This document shows positions 1-9,617 of a stretch of 40,323 nt of DNA, in pieces. The translations under genes were made by a program, and so were the position numbers. The first letter of the stretch is position 1. Every line of letters begins with the position of its first letter. Source of the stretch: a bacterium. Its GTDB lineage: Bacteria; Patescibacteriota; Minisyncoccia; UBA6257; WO2-44-18. The stretch spans positions 1 through 40,323 of the forward strand of contig JAUYMR010000017.1 in the NCBI GenBank assembly GCA_030698695.1, given 5' to 3'. The notes under the pieces were generated by a model. It saw nothing but the letters and a program-made list of their open reading frames with translations, had not been told where the DNA came from and ran no database searches.

Positions 1-84
1 AATTCGGGAATTTTTGGCGGGAATGCGTTTGTGTCGCGCCTTCGGCGCGACCCCATTTCGGCTTCCAATTGCGATTTCCAATTT

Positions 85-172
85 TGGCGGAGGGGGAGGG
101 ATTCGAACCCTCGATACCTTGCGGTATGCGTCGTTTCCAACGACGTGCACTAGGCCACTATGCGACCCCTCC
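85..172 (-). tRNA. tRNA-Ser (anticodon GGA), class II with long variable arm, CCA encoded
   Basis: Reverse complement GGAGGGGTCGCATAGTGGCCTAGTGCACGTCGTTGGAAACGACG...GAGGGTTCGAATCCCTCCCCCTCCGCCA. Acceptor GGAGGGG/CCCCTCC, anticodon loop TTGGAAA, variable-arm hairpin ATACC-GCAA-GGTAT. Confidence 0.95.
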
Positions 173-186
173 ATATTTCTTTTTAT

Positions 187-405
187 TTACTCGCGTTTAT
201 AACCCTTCTTGTATTCTAACTCGAGCTTGATAGATTCTTGTTCTGTGGCCATCATTATCTTCTCAAGAAGCATGAATGGTCTCCTAGATTTAGTTGATTG
301 AATCTTGCCGGAATTATGTTCTTTAAATCGTCGATCGAGATTATTAGTTCGACCAGTGTATAAATTTCCATCCTTCGTACTTCTAAGAATATAAACTAAA
401 AACAT
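187..405 (-). CDS. small GIY-YIG nuclease family protein
   Basis: 72 aa MFLVYILRSTKDGNLYTGRTNNLDRRFKEHNSGKIQSTKSRRP; VYIL...LYTGRTNNLDRRFKEHN matches the GIY-YIG core. Confidence 0.88.
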   Translation of the reverse strand: MFLVYILRSTKDGNLYTGRTNNLDRRFKEHNSGKIQSTKSRRPFMLLEKIMMATEQESIKLELEYKKGYKRE

Positions 406-411
406 AATGTA

Positions 412-461
412 TGCACTAGGCCCCTGCCTGCCGGCAGGCAGGACTATGCGACCCCTCCATA
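412..461 (-). repeat. partial duplicate of the tRNA-Ser 5' end, interrupted by a 20-bp palindrome
   Basis: 412-422 + 443-461 (tgcactaggcc/actatgcgacccctccata) is identical to 146-175 of the tRNA region; 423-442 is cctgcctgccggcaggcagg, a perfect palindrome. Confidence 0.93.
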
Positions 462-643
462 AGCTGAATATATAATAACTCAGGTATTATTGTTAATCAA
501 TTTAAAAATCATGATTTTGCAATTATCTCATTGATGTTGAATATAACGCCGCGCTATATATAAACTCCGAGTAGCCAGTAGCTTTTTAAAGAGTTAAACT
601 TGAGTAACTGTGATTAGAATGATTATAATCAATTTAATAACCA

Positions 644-1285
644 ATGAATGAATTTTTAATAATAATTTTTCAATTAGTGGTTTTCCTTTTTTCAGTCATG
701 ATTCACGAAGTGGCTCATGGCGCGGTGGCTTTGAAGCTAGGAGATACGACAGCTAAGGATGCCGGGCGTCTCACTTTGAATCCGCTTAAACATCTGGATT
801 TTTTCGGGTCTATTTTGTTGCCGCTGTCATTATATATAATATCTCAAGGAAGTTTTATCTTGGGGTGGGCTAAGCCGGTTCCTTATAATCCTTATAATTT
901 AAAAAATCCCAAAAAAGGCGCCGGATTGATAGCCGCCGCCGGACCCTTAACCAATATTACAATAGCTGTTATTTTCGGAATTTTGATTAGAATCGCGGGC
1001 ATATTTCCAATTAACGAGTTCGTGGGAATGTTGTTGCTAATGTTTAATATAGTTGTTTTCGTGAATGTGCTATTGGCTATATTTAATTTATTGCCATTGC
1101 CGCCCCTAGACGGATCGGGTATCTTATTTTCGTTATTGCCAGAGAAGTGGTCAATGGTTCGGCAGTGGTTGCAGCGCTACGGGTTTTATCTGTTATTTTT
1201 CTTTATTTTTTTCGGTTTTCAATTAATCATTCCCGTAATTATGTTTTTATATAGATTGATAGTCGGATCAGCCAGTGTTTTGTAG
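644..1285 (+). CDS. M50 (site-2 protease family) membrane metalloprotease
   Basis: HEVAHG (HExxH) motif, NPLKHLDFFGSILLP, LPLPPLDGSGIL; multiple TM segments. Confidence 0.88.
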   Translation: MNEFLIIIFQLVVFLFSVMIHEVAHGAVALKLGDTTAKDAGRLTLNPLKHLDFFGSILLPLSLYIISQGSFILGWAKPVPYNPYNLKNPKKGAGLIAAAGPLTNITIAVIFGILIRIAGIFPINEFVGMLLLMFNIVVFVNVLLAIFNLLPLPPLDGSGILFSLLPEKWSMVRQWLQRYGFYLLFFFIFFGFQLIIPVIMFLYRLIVGSASVL

Positions 1286-1335
1286 CGAACGTTAATCGTT
1301 GACACTTACTATTAATATTTGATAGAATCTTTGTT

Positions 1336-1743
1336 ATGCCGACCATCAGGCAATTAGTTAAAAAAGGTAGAAAGAATATTGTGGGCAAATCTAAAGCTCC
1401 GGCTTTGTTGCGTTATTTTAATACGATTCAAAACAAACCAGTCAGATCGCCGTCGCCATTTAAGCGTGGAGTATGTGTTAAGGTTTTCACCACTACACCC
1501 AAAAAACCGAACTCAGCTTTGCGCAAAGTAGCTAGAGTGAGATTAACCAACGGCATGGAGGTTACCGCTTATATTCCGGGTGAGGGTCATAATTTACAAG
1601 AACATTCGGTAGTTGTTATCCGTGGCGGTCGCGTCAAAGATCTCCCGGGTGTTCGTTATCATATTGTTAGAGGTGTTTTAGATACAGCCGGAGTTGAAAG
1701 AAGGCAACAGAGAAGTAAGTATGGCGCCAAGACGCCTAAATAG
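1336..1743 (+). CDS. rpsL: 30S ribosomal protein S12
   Basis: [13 protein letters not shown]...[22 protein letters not shown]...[17 protein letters not shown]. Confidence 0.97.
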   Translation: MPTIRQLVKKGRKNIVGKSKAPALLRYFNTIQNKPVRSPSPFKRGVCVKVFTTTPKKPNSALRKVARVRLTNGMEVTAYIPGEGHNLQEHSVVVIRGGRVKDLPGVRYHIVRGVLDTAGVERRQQRSKYGAKTPK

Positions 1744-1790
1744 TTGATTAGTTACTCAGTTAAATGGTTAATTAGAAAAACAAAAAAGCA

Positions 1791-2258
1791 ATGCGTAAAA
1801 AACGTAATTATAAAAGAGATCATAAACCAGATTTTAAATTCGGCAGTGTCGCCGCCGGTCGTTTTATTAGTTATTTGATGTATGACGGCAAAAAATTGAC
1901 AGCTCAGAAAGTTTTTAACGATGCCATGGAAACGGTTCATAAAATTGCCAAACAAGAACCCTTAGCGGTTTTTGAGAAAGCTCTAGAGAATGCTTCGCCA
2001 TTGGTTGAGGTGTCCACTCGTCGCGTTGGCGGCGCCAATTATCAAGTTCCCAGAGAAGTCAGGCCCGAAAGAAAATTTATGTTGGCGACTCGTTGGATTA
2101 TCCAGGCCGCTAGAACTAAAAAAGGCAAACCTATGGCCGATAGATTGGCTGAGGAAATTTTGGCCGCCTCTAAAAATGAAGGCGCGGCTATTAAGAAAAA
2201 ACAAGATACTCATCGCATCGCCGAAGCTAACAGGGCGTTTGCTCACTTCGCCAGATAA
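1791..2258 (+). CDS. rpsG: 30S ribosomal protein S7
   Basis: SVAAGRFISYLMYDGKKLTAQKVF...VGGANYQVPREVRPERK; downstream of rpsL. Confidence 0.96.
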   Translation: MRKKRNYKRDHKPDFKFGSVAAGRFISYLMYDGKKLTAQKVFNDAMETVHKIAKQEPLAVFEKALENASPLVEVSTRRVGGANYQVPREVRPERKFMLATRWIIQAARTKKGKPMADRLAEEILAASKNEGAAIKKKQDTHRIAEANRAFAHFAR

Positions 2259-2312
2259 TAAACAGCGAAGTGTCTGGTTTTAAGATTTAAGACACGTAAT
2301 ACATGAAACATC

Positions 2313-4451
2313 ATGGCTAGATTATATCCCATAGAAAAAGTCAGAGACATCGGCGTCATTGCTCATATTGATGCTGGCAAAACCACTGTTACCGAGCGCA
2401 TTCTTTTTTATACTGGCGTTTCTCACAAAATTGGCGAAGTGCATACCGGTGATACGGTTATGGATTGGATGGAACAAGAGCGTGAACGCGGCATTACTAT
2501 TACGGCCGCCGCCACGACTTGTTTTTGGGTGCCAACTTATCGTCGCGCCGAAGGTTTAACTAGCGGTTTAAACGAGGACGAAGTTAAAAAGCAATACGAG
2601 CATCGTTTTAATATCATTGATACGCCGGGACACATTGATTTTACTGTTGAGGTTAAACGTTCTATGCGCGTGCTTGATGGCGCGGTAGTGGTTTTTGATG
2701 GCGTCGCTGGAGTAGAGCCACAATCAGAAACAAATTGGCGCTATGCCGATGAATATAAAGTTCCACGACTTTGTTTTATTAATAAACTGGACCGCATGGG
2801 GGCCAACTTTGAATCGGATATCAAATCCATCAAAGAAAGATTAACTCCTAACGCCATACCTATTCAGATTCCGATCGGTGTCGAGGGCGATTTTGAGGGC
2901 GTGGTGGATCTTATCAAGATGAAGGCCTATTATTTTGAAGGAGAAAGGGGCGCCAGTATTATTGAGAAAGATATCCCCAGCGAGTCGCAAGAAGCGGCCA
3001 AAAAATATAGACAAGAATTAATAGAGAAGATTGTTGAACAGGATGACCAACTGATGGCGTCATATTTAGATGGCAAAGAGCCGAGCGTGGAAGACCTCAA
3101 GAGGGTATTGCGTCAGGCTACTTTAAAAATTACTATAATTCCTATTTTATGCGGATCAGCTTTAAAAAATAAAGGGGTGCAATTGGTATTGGACGCGGTT
3201 ATAGATTTTCTACCTTCACCTGCCGATTTGCCACCAGTTAAGGGCTTAGATGTTAAAACCGGAGCAGAATTAGAACGCCATCCCAACGATGACGATCCGA
3301 CCGCGGCTCTGGCTTTCAAAATTGCCAATGATCCATTCGTGGGATCGTTGGGTTATTTCCGGGTTTATTCCGGAGTTGTTAAAAAGGGCAGTTATATTTT
3401 TAATTCCACTAAAAACGTCCAAGAGAGAATCGGGCGCATTGTTCGTTTACATGCTGATAAGCGCGAAGAAGTTGATGAAGTGCCATCGGGCGATATCGCG
3501 GCCATAGTCGGTTTGAAGAGTACTACTACCGGTGATACTTTATGTGATCCGGATCACCCGATTATCTTAGAAAAAATTGATTTTCCAGAGCCGGTTATTT
3601 CCATTCGTGTTGAGCCAAAAACCAAAGCTGATCAGGAAAAGATGGGCATTGCTTTGCGTCGTCTAGCCGAAGAAGATCCGACTTTTCGGGTTGCCGGCGA
3701 TATGGAGACCGGCGAAACTATTATTTCCGGCATGGGAGAGTTGCATTTGGAAATTATCGTTGATCGTATGAAGAGAGAATTTAAGGTAGAGGCCAGTACC
3801 GGCCGACCACAGGTCGCCTACAAGGAAACCATTAAAGGGACTGCCGATGCCGAGGGTAAATATATCAGACAATCTGGCGGACGCGGTCAATATGGTCATG
3901 TTCGGATTAAGCTACAACCGAATGAGCGCGGCAAGGGTTTTGAATTTATAAATGAGATTAAAGGAGGGGCCATTCCGCAAGAATTTATTCCGGCGATTGA
4001 AAAGGGTATTAAAGAAGCTATGGATAGGGGCGTGGTGGCTGGCTATCCTTTTGTAGATACGATAGTTAGCTTGTATGACGGATCTTATCACGACGTGGAT
4101 TCATCTGAGGCGGCTTTTAAAATAGCCGGTTCTATGGCCTTTCAAGAGGGCGCCAAAAGGGCTAAGGCGATTTTGTTGGAGCCCATTATGAAAGTTCAAG
4201 CTATTGCTCCTGCGGAATTTTTGGGTGATATAACTGGAGATCTTAGTTCCAAACGCGGCAAGATTGAAGCCATGAATGATCGTGGCAATCTTAAAGTGGT
4301 AGATGTTAACGTGCCTTTGTCAGAAATGTTCGGCTACGCGACTAAATTGCGCTCCATGACGCAGGGCCGAGGTTCTTTCAGTATGGAATTTAATAGTTAT
4401 GAAGAAGTTCCGGCTAGCGTGGCTCAGTTGATTATAGAAGGGAAGAAATAA
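2313..4451 (+). CDS. fusA: translation elongation factor G
   Basis: 712 aa; [39 protein letters not shown]; str operon order. Confidence 0.98.
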   Translation: MARLYPIEKVRDIGVIAHIDAGKTTVTERILFYTGVSHKIGEVHTGDTVMDWMEQERERGITITAAATTCFWVPTYRRAEGLTSGLNEDEVKKQYEHRFNIIDTPGHIDFTVEVKRSMRVLDGAVVVFDGVAGVEPQSETNWRYADEYKVPRLCFINKLDRMGANFESDIKSIKERLTPNAIPIQIPIGVEGDFEGVVDLIKMKAYYFEGERGASIIEKDIPSESQEAAKKYRQELIEKIVEQDDQLMASYLDGKEPSVEDLKRVLRQATLKITIIPILCGSALKNKGVQLVLDAVIDFLPSPADLPPVKGLDVKTGAELERHPNDDDPTAALAFKIANDPFVGSLGYFRVYSGVVKKGSYIFNSTKNVQERIGRIVRLHADKREEVDEVPSGDIAAIVGLKSTTTGDTLCDPDHPIILEKIDFPEPVISIRVEPKTKADQEKMGIALRRLAEEDPTFRVAGDMETGETIISGMGELHLEIIVDRMKREFKVEASTGRPQVAYKETIKGTADAEGKYIRQSGGRGQYGHVRIKLQPNERGKGFEFINEIKGGAIPQEFIPAIEKGIKEAMDRGVVAGYPFVDTIVSLYDGSYHDVDSSEAAFKIAGSMAFQEGAKRAKAILLEPIMKVQAIAPAEFLGDITGDLSSKRGKIEAMNDRGNLKVVDVNVPLSEMFGYATKLRSMTQGRGSFSMEFNSYEEVPASVAQLIIEGKK

Positions 4452-4498
4452 TAAGTTTTAGGTGTTGGGTATCAAGTGTCAGGTGTTATAATATAATA

Positions 4499-4969
4499 AT
4501 GGATCGGTCTAGCGGAGTTACTTTAATTGAGGTCGTGATATATACCGGCATCGTGGCGATTTTTTTGGCTCTATCTTTTTTGGTGGTGGGGCAATTTTTA
4601 GAATATGGCGATCGTTTGCAGATAAGTAGGAATCTTAACGAGACTCAGAGATTCATTGTTCAAAAGTTTAATTGGGCCATGAGCGGAGCTCAAAATATAA
4701 ATGAGCCGTCGTTGGGCAGTAGCGGTGTCGTGTTATCTATTGATAAGACTGGTTTTGCCGAGAATCCTTTGGTGTTGGATTCTTTTGATGGGGTTTTGAG
4801 ACTGACGTCGGGCATAAATCAACCGGTAGAATTGAATCACAACGCGGTCATCTCGGATTTGTTGTTTGAACATTTGGATTTTTCCGGTCAGTCAGCTATT
4901 AGAATGACTGCCACGTTGACCAATGATTTCGCCAGCACGACTATTGATACGACTGTGATTTACGAATGA
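4499..4969 (+). CDS. prepilin-type N-terminal cleavage/methylation domain protein
   Basis: SSGVTLIEVVIYTGIVAIFLALSFLVVG: type IV prepilin-like signal and hydrophobic helix. Confidence 0.75.
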   Translation: MDRSSGVTLIEVVIYTGIVAIFLALSFLVVGQFLEYGDRLQISRNLNETQRFIVQKFNWAMSGAQNINEPSLGSSGVVLSIDKTGFAENPLVLDSFDGVLRLTSGINQPVELNHNAVISDLLFEHLDFSGQSAIRMTATLTNDFASTTIDTTVIYE

Positions 4970-5367
4970 AAAAAATTTTTGAACAAAAAAATAGCGGCTA
5001 TATTGCCGTGGTAACATCAGTCATTTTGGGAATGCTGATGCTGATGATCGCTGTTACATTAAGTTTGTCATCTTTCGGTTCTCGTTTGAATAATCTGGAT
5101 TTCTACAATAAACAAACCAGCTATTTTGTAGCCCTTTCTTGTTTGGATAAGACATTGTTGGAGCTTTCTAAAGACAGCAATTACGGCGGCGATGCCACTA
5201 CTACCGTAGATAGTTTTGAATGTTTCGCGTTTCCCATTGAGATTGACGGCAATAATAAAATTATTAAGTCCAGATCGCGGGTAAACGGCGCGACTACGAA
5301 TTTACTATTGACTATTGAGTCCGAGACCTTATCCACAATATCATTAGAAGAGGTGGGAAAATTCTGA
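4966..5367 (+). CDS. pilus assembly PilX-like / hypothetical pseudopilin
   Basis: MKKIFEQKNSGYIAVVTSVILGMLMLMIAVTLSLSSFGS, N-terminal TM; overlaps the preceding prepilin gene by 4 bp. Confidence 0.55.
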   Translation: MKKIFEQKNSGYIAVVTSVILGMLMLMIAVTLSLSSFGSRLNNLDFYNKQTSYFVALSCLDKTLLELSKDSNYGGDATTTVDSFECFAFPIEIDGNNKIIKSRSRVNGATTNLLLTIESETLSTISLEEVGKF

Positions 5368-5595
5368 TATACTAAAAATGATCTTGAAAGGTCGAGAAAA
5401 AATATTACGGATAGACGTTGATAATATGCGGATAGACGCCGATCACCGATCTGTGATCCGTGCCGATCAGCTCTCAATCTGTGTCCATCTGTAAACATAT
5501 ATGAAGAAAGGCTTTACCCCGTTAGAAATCTAACAAGCGGAGTAAATCGTTTTTTCAAGATTAGAATTAATAAGATATCAACGTTAAGAAAATCT

Positions 5596-6045
5596 ATGAT
5601 TAATAAAATTTCTAAACGAGGTTTTACTTTAATTGAATTATTGGTTGTGTTGGGCATTATCGCTGTCTTAGCCGCTATAGTTATTGTGGCTCTAAATCCA
5701 GCCAGACAATTTGCTCAAGCTCGTAATACGCAACGCGCTTCCAATGTTCGCACTTTATTGGATGCCACACAGCAAAGAATGGCTGACAATAGAGGAGTTT
5801 GGGATACTACTTGCGGATCCGCTACCGTGTCTTTGCCGACTTCTGCTACTGATATCGGTTCCGATACTGGTTTGATTGATTTGGAATCCTGCTTGGTTCC
5901 GACATACATTTCTACTATGGTTTTTGATCCAAGTACCGGCGATGCCGCTGATACTGATTATCAAATCGTTCAAGATGCTAATGGCCGTTTGACTGTAAGC
6001 GCTCCGGGCGCTGAATTGGGAGATGCGATTTCCGTTACTAGATAG
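5596..6045 (+). CDS. type IV pilin / pseudopilin (PulG/PilA-like)
   Basis: KRGFTLIELLVVLGIIAVLAAIVIVALNPARQFAQARNTQR. Confidence 0.88.
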   Translation: MINKISKRGFTLIELLVVLGIIAVLAAIVIVALNPARQFAQARNTQRASNVRTLLDATQQRMADNRGVWDTTCGSATVSLPTSATDIGSDTGLIDLESCLVPTYISTMVFDPSTGDAADTDYQIVQDANGRLTVSAPGAELGDAISVTR

Positions 6046-6068
6046 TTCGTCGCATTGCAAATCGTCAC

Positions 6069-6098
6069 AAAATTCTCCGCTATTAAGCGGGGAATTTT
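6069..6098. terminator. bidirectional intrinsic terminator between pilin and fmt
   Basis: AAAATTCtCCGCT-atta-AGCGGgGAATTTT between convergent genes. Confidence 0.75.
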
Positions 6099-6101
6099 AA
6101 T

Positions 6102-6917
6102 TTAGATGTTGTTTATAAACTCTATCGCGCTATCAACTCGGCGCGGTTTTTTACTTTCATATTGAATAGTTTTTAGATCAAGTATTTTTATGCGTACGCC
6201 GTTTTTTATAACATAAGTCCCGGGATTGGGATTTAGAGCTTTGATTTTGCGGATTGTTTTTTCCAATGGCCCATTTTCCAAATCTAATAATCCATCCTCG
6301 GTGATAAATTTTTTGGTGTAGGTAGCTTCAGTCTCGTTTTGTGGTTGTGGAGTTAAAGAGTTGCTAATAAATTTAGGCAAATTTTCTATAAGTAGATTAG
6401 CGCTCAAATCGGCCAATTTCTTACTCAGTGTTTCGTAGTTATCATCATCAGCTATTGTTAGTGGCGATTTTGCCAAAACTGGCCCGTGGTCAACTTGGGC
6501 GTCCATAAGGATTAAAGCCGTACCAGTTTTTGTTTCGCCATTGAGTAAGGCGGTTTGTATCGGCGTGGCACCGCGATATTTTGGCAGCAATGATGGATGA
6601 ACTACAATAATTCCCATTTTGAAAGAGTCTATTATTTCTTGGGGCAATATTTTGGCGTAAGCGGCCAATATAGCGAAATCAAAATCGCCGAATTTCTTAA
6701 CCTCTAATCTGAAACTATCAACGTCCAGTGTTTTTGGTTGCCAAACAGGAATATTATTTCTTTCGGCAATGACTTTGGTTGGCGGGGGAGTGATTATTTT
6801 TTTTCGTCCGACTGGCTTATCGGGATTGCAAATTACCAGATCTGGTTTTAGAGTGTTTTGTATAAGTTTTTCCAAGATTGTGGCGGCAAAGTCGGGTGTG
6901 CCGAAAAATACAAACAT
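6102..6917 (-). CDS. fmt: methionyl-tRNA formyltransferase
   Basis: MFVFFGTPDFAATILEKLI...HPSLLPKYRGATPIQTALLNGE. Confidence 0.95.
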   Translation of the reverse strand: MFVFFGTPDFAATILEKLIQNTLKPDLVICNPDKPVGRKKIITPPPTKVIAERNNIPVWQPKTLDVDSFRLEVKKFGDFDFAILAAYAKILPQEIIDSFKMGIIVVHPSLLPKYRGATPIQTALLNGETKTGTALILMDAQVDHGPVLAKSPLTIADDDNYETLSKKLADLSANLLIENLPKFISNSLTPQPQNETEATYTKKFITEDGLLDLENGPLEKTIRKIKALNPNPGTYVIKNGVRIKILDLKTIQYESKKPRRVDSAIEFINNI

Positions 6918-6935
6918 ATGAGTTATAATAATATT

Positions 6936-7199
6936 ATGCAGTCGTTAGAAGAATACGGCAACAATTACCTAGCCGAACTTAAGAAAAGATCATCGCAATC
7001 CCGCGTTTCTAAATCATATCAGTTGGTGGGGTTAGAGATAGCGGGCATGCTGGGCGATTTTAAAAATAAATCGCTTTATATTAAGTTAGCTAAACAGCAT
7101 GGAGAGGACAAGATGAGGCGATTGGCTAAAAGCGTGCTTGATAGAAAGAATCTTAAAAATCCAGCGGCTTATTTTATGAAGGTATTGCATAGTGAATAG
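6936..7199 (+). CDS. conserved hypothetical small protein
   Basis: ORF track starts at 6858; ATG 6936 preferred because TATAAT (6924-6929) lies 6 nt upstream. MQSLEEYGNNYLAELKKRSSQSRVSKSYQLVGLEIAGML... Confidence 0.75.
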   Translation: MQSLEEYGNNYLAELKKRSSQSRVSKSYQLVGLEIAGMLGDFKNKSLYIKLAKQHGEDKMRRLAKSVLDRKNLKNPAAYFMKVLHSE

Positions 7200-7211
7200 A
7201 GTTGTAAATTT

Positions 7212-7703
7212 ATGAAAATTGTAACATTAGATGATAAAAAACGGGTCAAGATATTGCGTCGCAGAATGGCGGATTTTGATTTTGCTAAACATAATAAAAA
7301 AGAATTGCGTGAATTAATGGGGCAGATGAAGCAAACGATGCGCGATGCCCAGGGGATAGGGTTGAGCGCCAATCAAGTTGGCATAGGTTCGGATTTTTTT
7401 GTCGCCGAAGTAGAGAACAAGTTTTATACCATTTTTAATCCTCGGATAGAGAAGTTATCAAAAGAAACGATTTCTTTGGAAGAGGGTTGTTTGAGCGTGC
7501 CCGGTGTTTATGGACAAGTTGAGAGACCGACTAAAGTAACGTTGATTGGTTATGATATCAACGGTAAAAAAATAAAAATCAAAGCTTGGGGTTTGTTGGC
7601 TAGAGTTTTTCAACATGAAGTAGATCATTTAAATGGCAAGCTGTTTATAGATAAATGCAAGGAATTATATAAGATAGAAAAGCTAACCGATAATAATAGT
7701 TAA
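7212..7703 (+). CDS. def: peptide deformylase
   Basis: GIGLSANQVG, EGCLSVPG, QHEVDHL motifs. Confidence 0.96.
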   Translation: MKIVTLDDKKRVKILRRRMADFDFAKHNKKELRELMGQMKQTMRDAQGIGLSANQVGIGSDFFVAEVENKFYTIFNPRIEKLSKETISLEEGCLSVPGVYGQVERPTKVTLIGYDINGKKIKIKAWGLLARVFQHEVDHLNGKLFIDKCKELYKIEKLTDNNS

Positions 7704-7714
7704 CAGATTATTTT

Positions 7715-8278
7715 ATGAGGAAGCGTTTGTTTGTTGCAGTTAATTTGCCCGATGACATTAAATCCGCGATAAGCCGTCAAATAGATGATTGGCGTCCGCT
7801 TTTTAGCAATGAAATTAGATTTATGCCAGCTGATAATTGGCATTTGACCATAACTTTTCTTGATTACCAAGAAGATGAATATATCCCTGCTATCGTGGGA
7901 GCCATGGAGGAGGTGGCTGAGACATCGTTGAGCGCAGATATAAATTTTACAAGCTTTGCTTATGGACCAACCGAAAAGAGGCCGAGAATGATTTGGTTGA
8001 TGGGCGATGAGATGGCCGATAGATGGCTTGGCGATATTAAAAATAAATTGGAAGTCGCTCTTATCGGTAGGGGAGTTATGTTTAACCAAGAACGCAAGCC
8101 GCCAAAAACACATATTACCTTAGCCAGATTCCAAGATGGGACGCGAAACAATTTACCCAAGATCGCGGGGGTGGCCAATATAAATTTCTTGGCTACCGGC
8201 TTAGATTTAATGGAATCAACATTAAAACGTTCGGGGGCGGAATATGATGAGTTGTTTAGCGTGGATTTTAATGATTAG
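7715..8278 (+). CDS. thpR: RNA 2',3'-cyclic phosphodiesterase (2'-5' RNA ligase family)
   Basis: RLFVAVNLPDDIK; two HxTx motifs (HLTITF, HITLARF). Confidence 0.9.
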   Translation: MRKRLFVAVNLPDDIKSAISRQIDDWRPLFSNEIRFMPADNWHLTITFLDYQEDEYIPAIVGAMEEVAETSLSADINFTSFAYGPTEKRPRMIWLMGDEMADRWLGDIKNKLEVALIGRGVMFNQERKPPKTHITLARFQDGTRNNLPKIAGVANINFLATGLDLMESTLKRSGAEYDELFSVDFND

Positions 8279-8366
8279 GCAGATAAAGGAATCGTTTTGG
8301 TTAGGATAAACTTGCGAGATTATTTGCGTACTGGATTTTATAACCTCCAGAGATTAAAATATATCT

Positions 8367-9596
8367 ATGTCTATAAGAAAAATATTACCGATTTTTTTGG
8401 TCATCTTGATTTTAATCAGTGGCGGTTCTTATTATTTTGGCTACCATCAAGGAACTCAGAATCCCGAACAATTTATTGTTAGAGGAATTACCAACATCGG
8501 TGATGATGATGTTACCGCTGATTTTGGTATTTTTTGGGAAGTCTGGAAAAAGATTAAGGATAGCTATATTAACGGCACCGAAGTAACTGATGAAGATTTG
8601 GTTTATGGCGCCACCAATGGTTTGGTTGATTCTTTGGGAGATCATAATAGCGTATTCTTTCCGCCAGATGATTCACAAAAATTTAACGAAGATATCAGTG
8701 GTAGTTTTGGCGGCATAGGGGCGGAGATAGGAGCTCGCAATGGCCGACTGGTTATCGTGGCGCCGCTAAAAAATTCTCCAGCAGAGGCGGCTGGCCTGCA
8801 GAGTGGGGATATTATTCTTAAAGTAGATGATAATATTACCGGTGATTTAGATGTGATGGAGGTTGTGAAGTTGATTAGGGGTTCGGTTGGCGAACGAGTG
8901 ACGTTAACCATTGCTCGCGATTCTTGGACTACGCCTAGGGATGTTGTGATTGTCAGAGAGATTATTATGGTGCCGACACTTGATCTCAACATTGAAGACG
9001 GCATTGCTCACATAAAATTATATGCCTTCAACGAAAGCGCGCCCTATGAATTTTATAAAGCAATTTTAAAAGCGGCTGGAGAAGACGCTCAGGGTATAGT
9101 GTTGGATTTAAGAAATAATCCCGGTGGATTCTTGGAAGTTGCCGTAAATATAGCCGGTTGGTTTTTGGATAGGGGAGATATAATAGTTTCCGAAAAATTT
9201 CGTTCCGGCGATGAGGAGGTTTTTCGGGCCAGTGGCAATGTATCTTTAGAGGACGCTCCTTTGGTAATTTTGGTTAATAAAGGTTCGGCATCGGCTTCGG
9301 AGATACTGGCTGGCGCTTTGCGCGATCAGAATGGCACAAAATTAGTTGGAGAAAATACTTTTGGCAAGGGTACTGTGCAACAAGTGTTTGATTTGCGCGA
9401 CGGATCGTCGGTTAAACTGACTATTGCCCATTGGTTATTGCCGAGTGGCAAAGAAATTGACAAAGAGGGAATCATGCCAGACTTTGAAGTTAATCTGACT
9501 GAAGATGATATTATGGCCGGCAGAGATCCTCAATTGGATAAGGCCAAAGAAGTGTTGCGAGAAGAAATAGCCAAAAAACTGAACCCCGACAGTTAA
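8367..9596 (+). CDS. S41 family C-terminal processing peptidase with PDZ domain
   Basis: GGIGAEIG, PDZ SPAEAAGLQSGDIILKVDD, catalytic GSASASEILAGALRD...GENTFGKGTVQ. Confidence 0.95.
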   Translation: MSIRKILPIFLVILILISGGSYYFGYHQGTQNPEQFIVRGITNIGDDDVTADFGIFWEVWKKIKDSYINGTEVTDEDLVYGATNGLVDSLGDHNSVFFPPDDSQKFNEDISGSFGGIGAEIGARNGRLVIVAPLKNSPAEAAGLQSGDIILKVDDNITGDLDVMEVVKLIRGSVGERVTLTIARDSWTTPRDVVIVREIIMVPTLDLNIEDGIAHIKLYAFNESAPYEFYKAILKAAGEDAQGIVLDLRNNPGGFLEVAVNIAGWFLDRGDIIVSEKFRSGDEEVFRASGNVSLEDAPLVILVNKGSASASEILAGALRDQNGTKLVGENTFGKGTVQQVFDLRDGSSVKLTIAHWLLPSGKEIDKEGIMPDFEVNLTEDDIMAGRDPQLDKAKEVLREEIAKKLNPDS

Positions 9597-9617
9597 GCGC
9601 GTCGGTTATTTAAAGAT

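Noticed and set aside
131-147. Apparent class II tRNA with a Gly (TCC) anticodon
   Set aside because: Arises only from reading the plus strand; on the correct minus strand the loop is TTGGAAA, anticodon GGA, normal tRNA-Ser.
14-202. 62-aa ORF on plus strand
   Set aside because: Overlaps the minus-strand tRNA-Ser; the translation GGGGGIRTLDTLRYA is the antisense of the tRNA.
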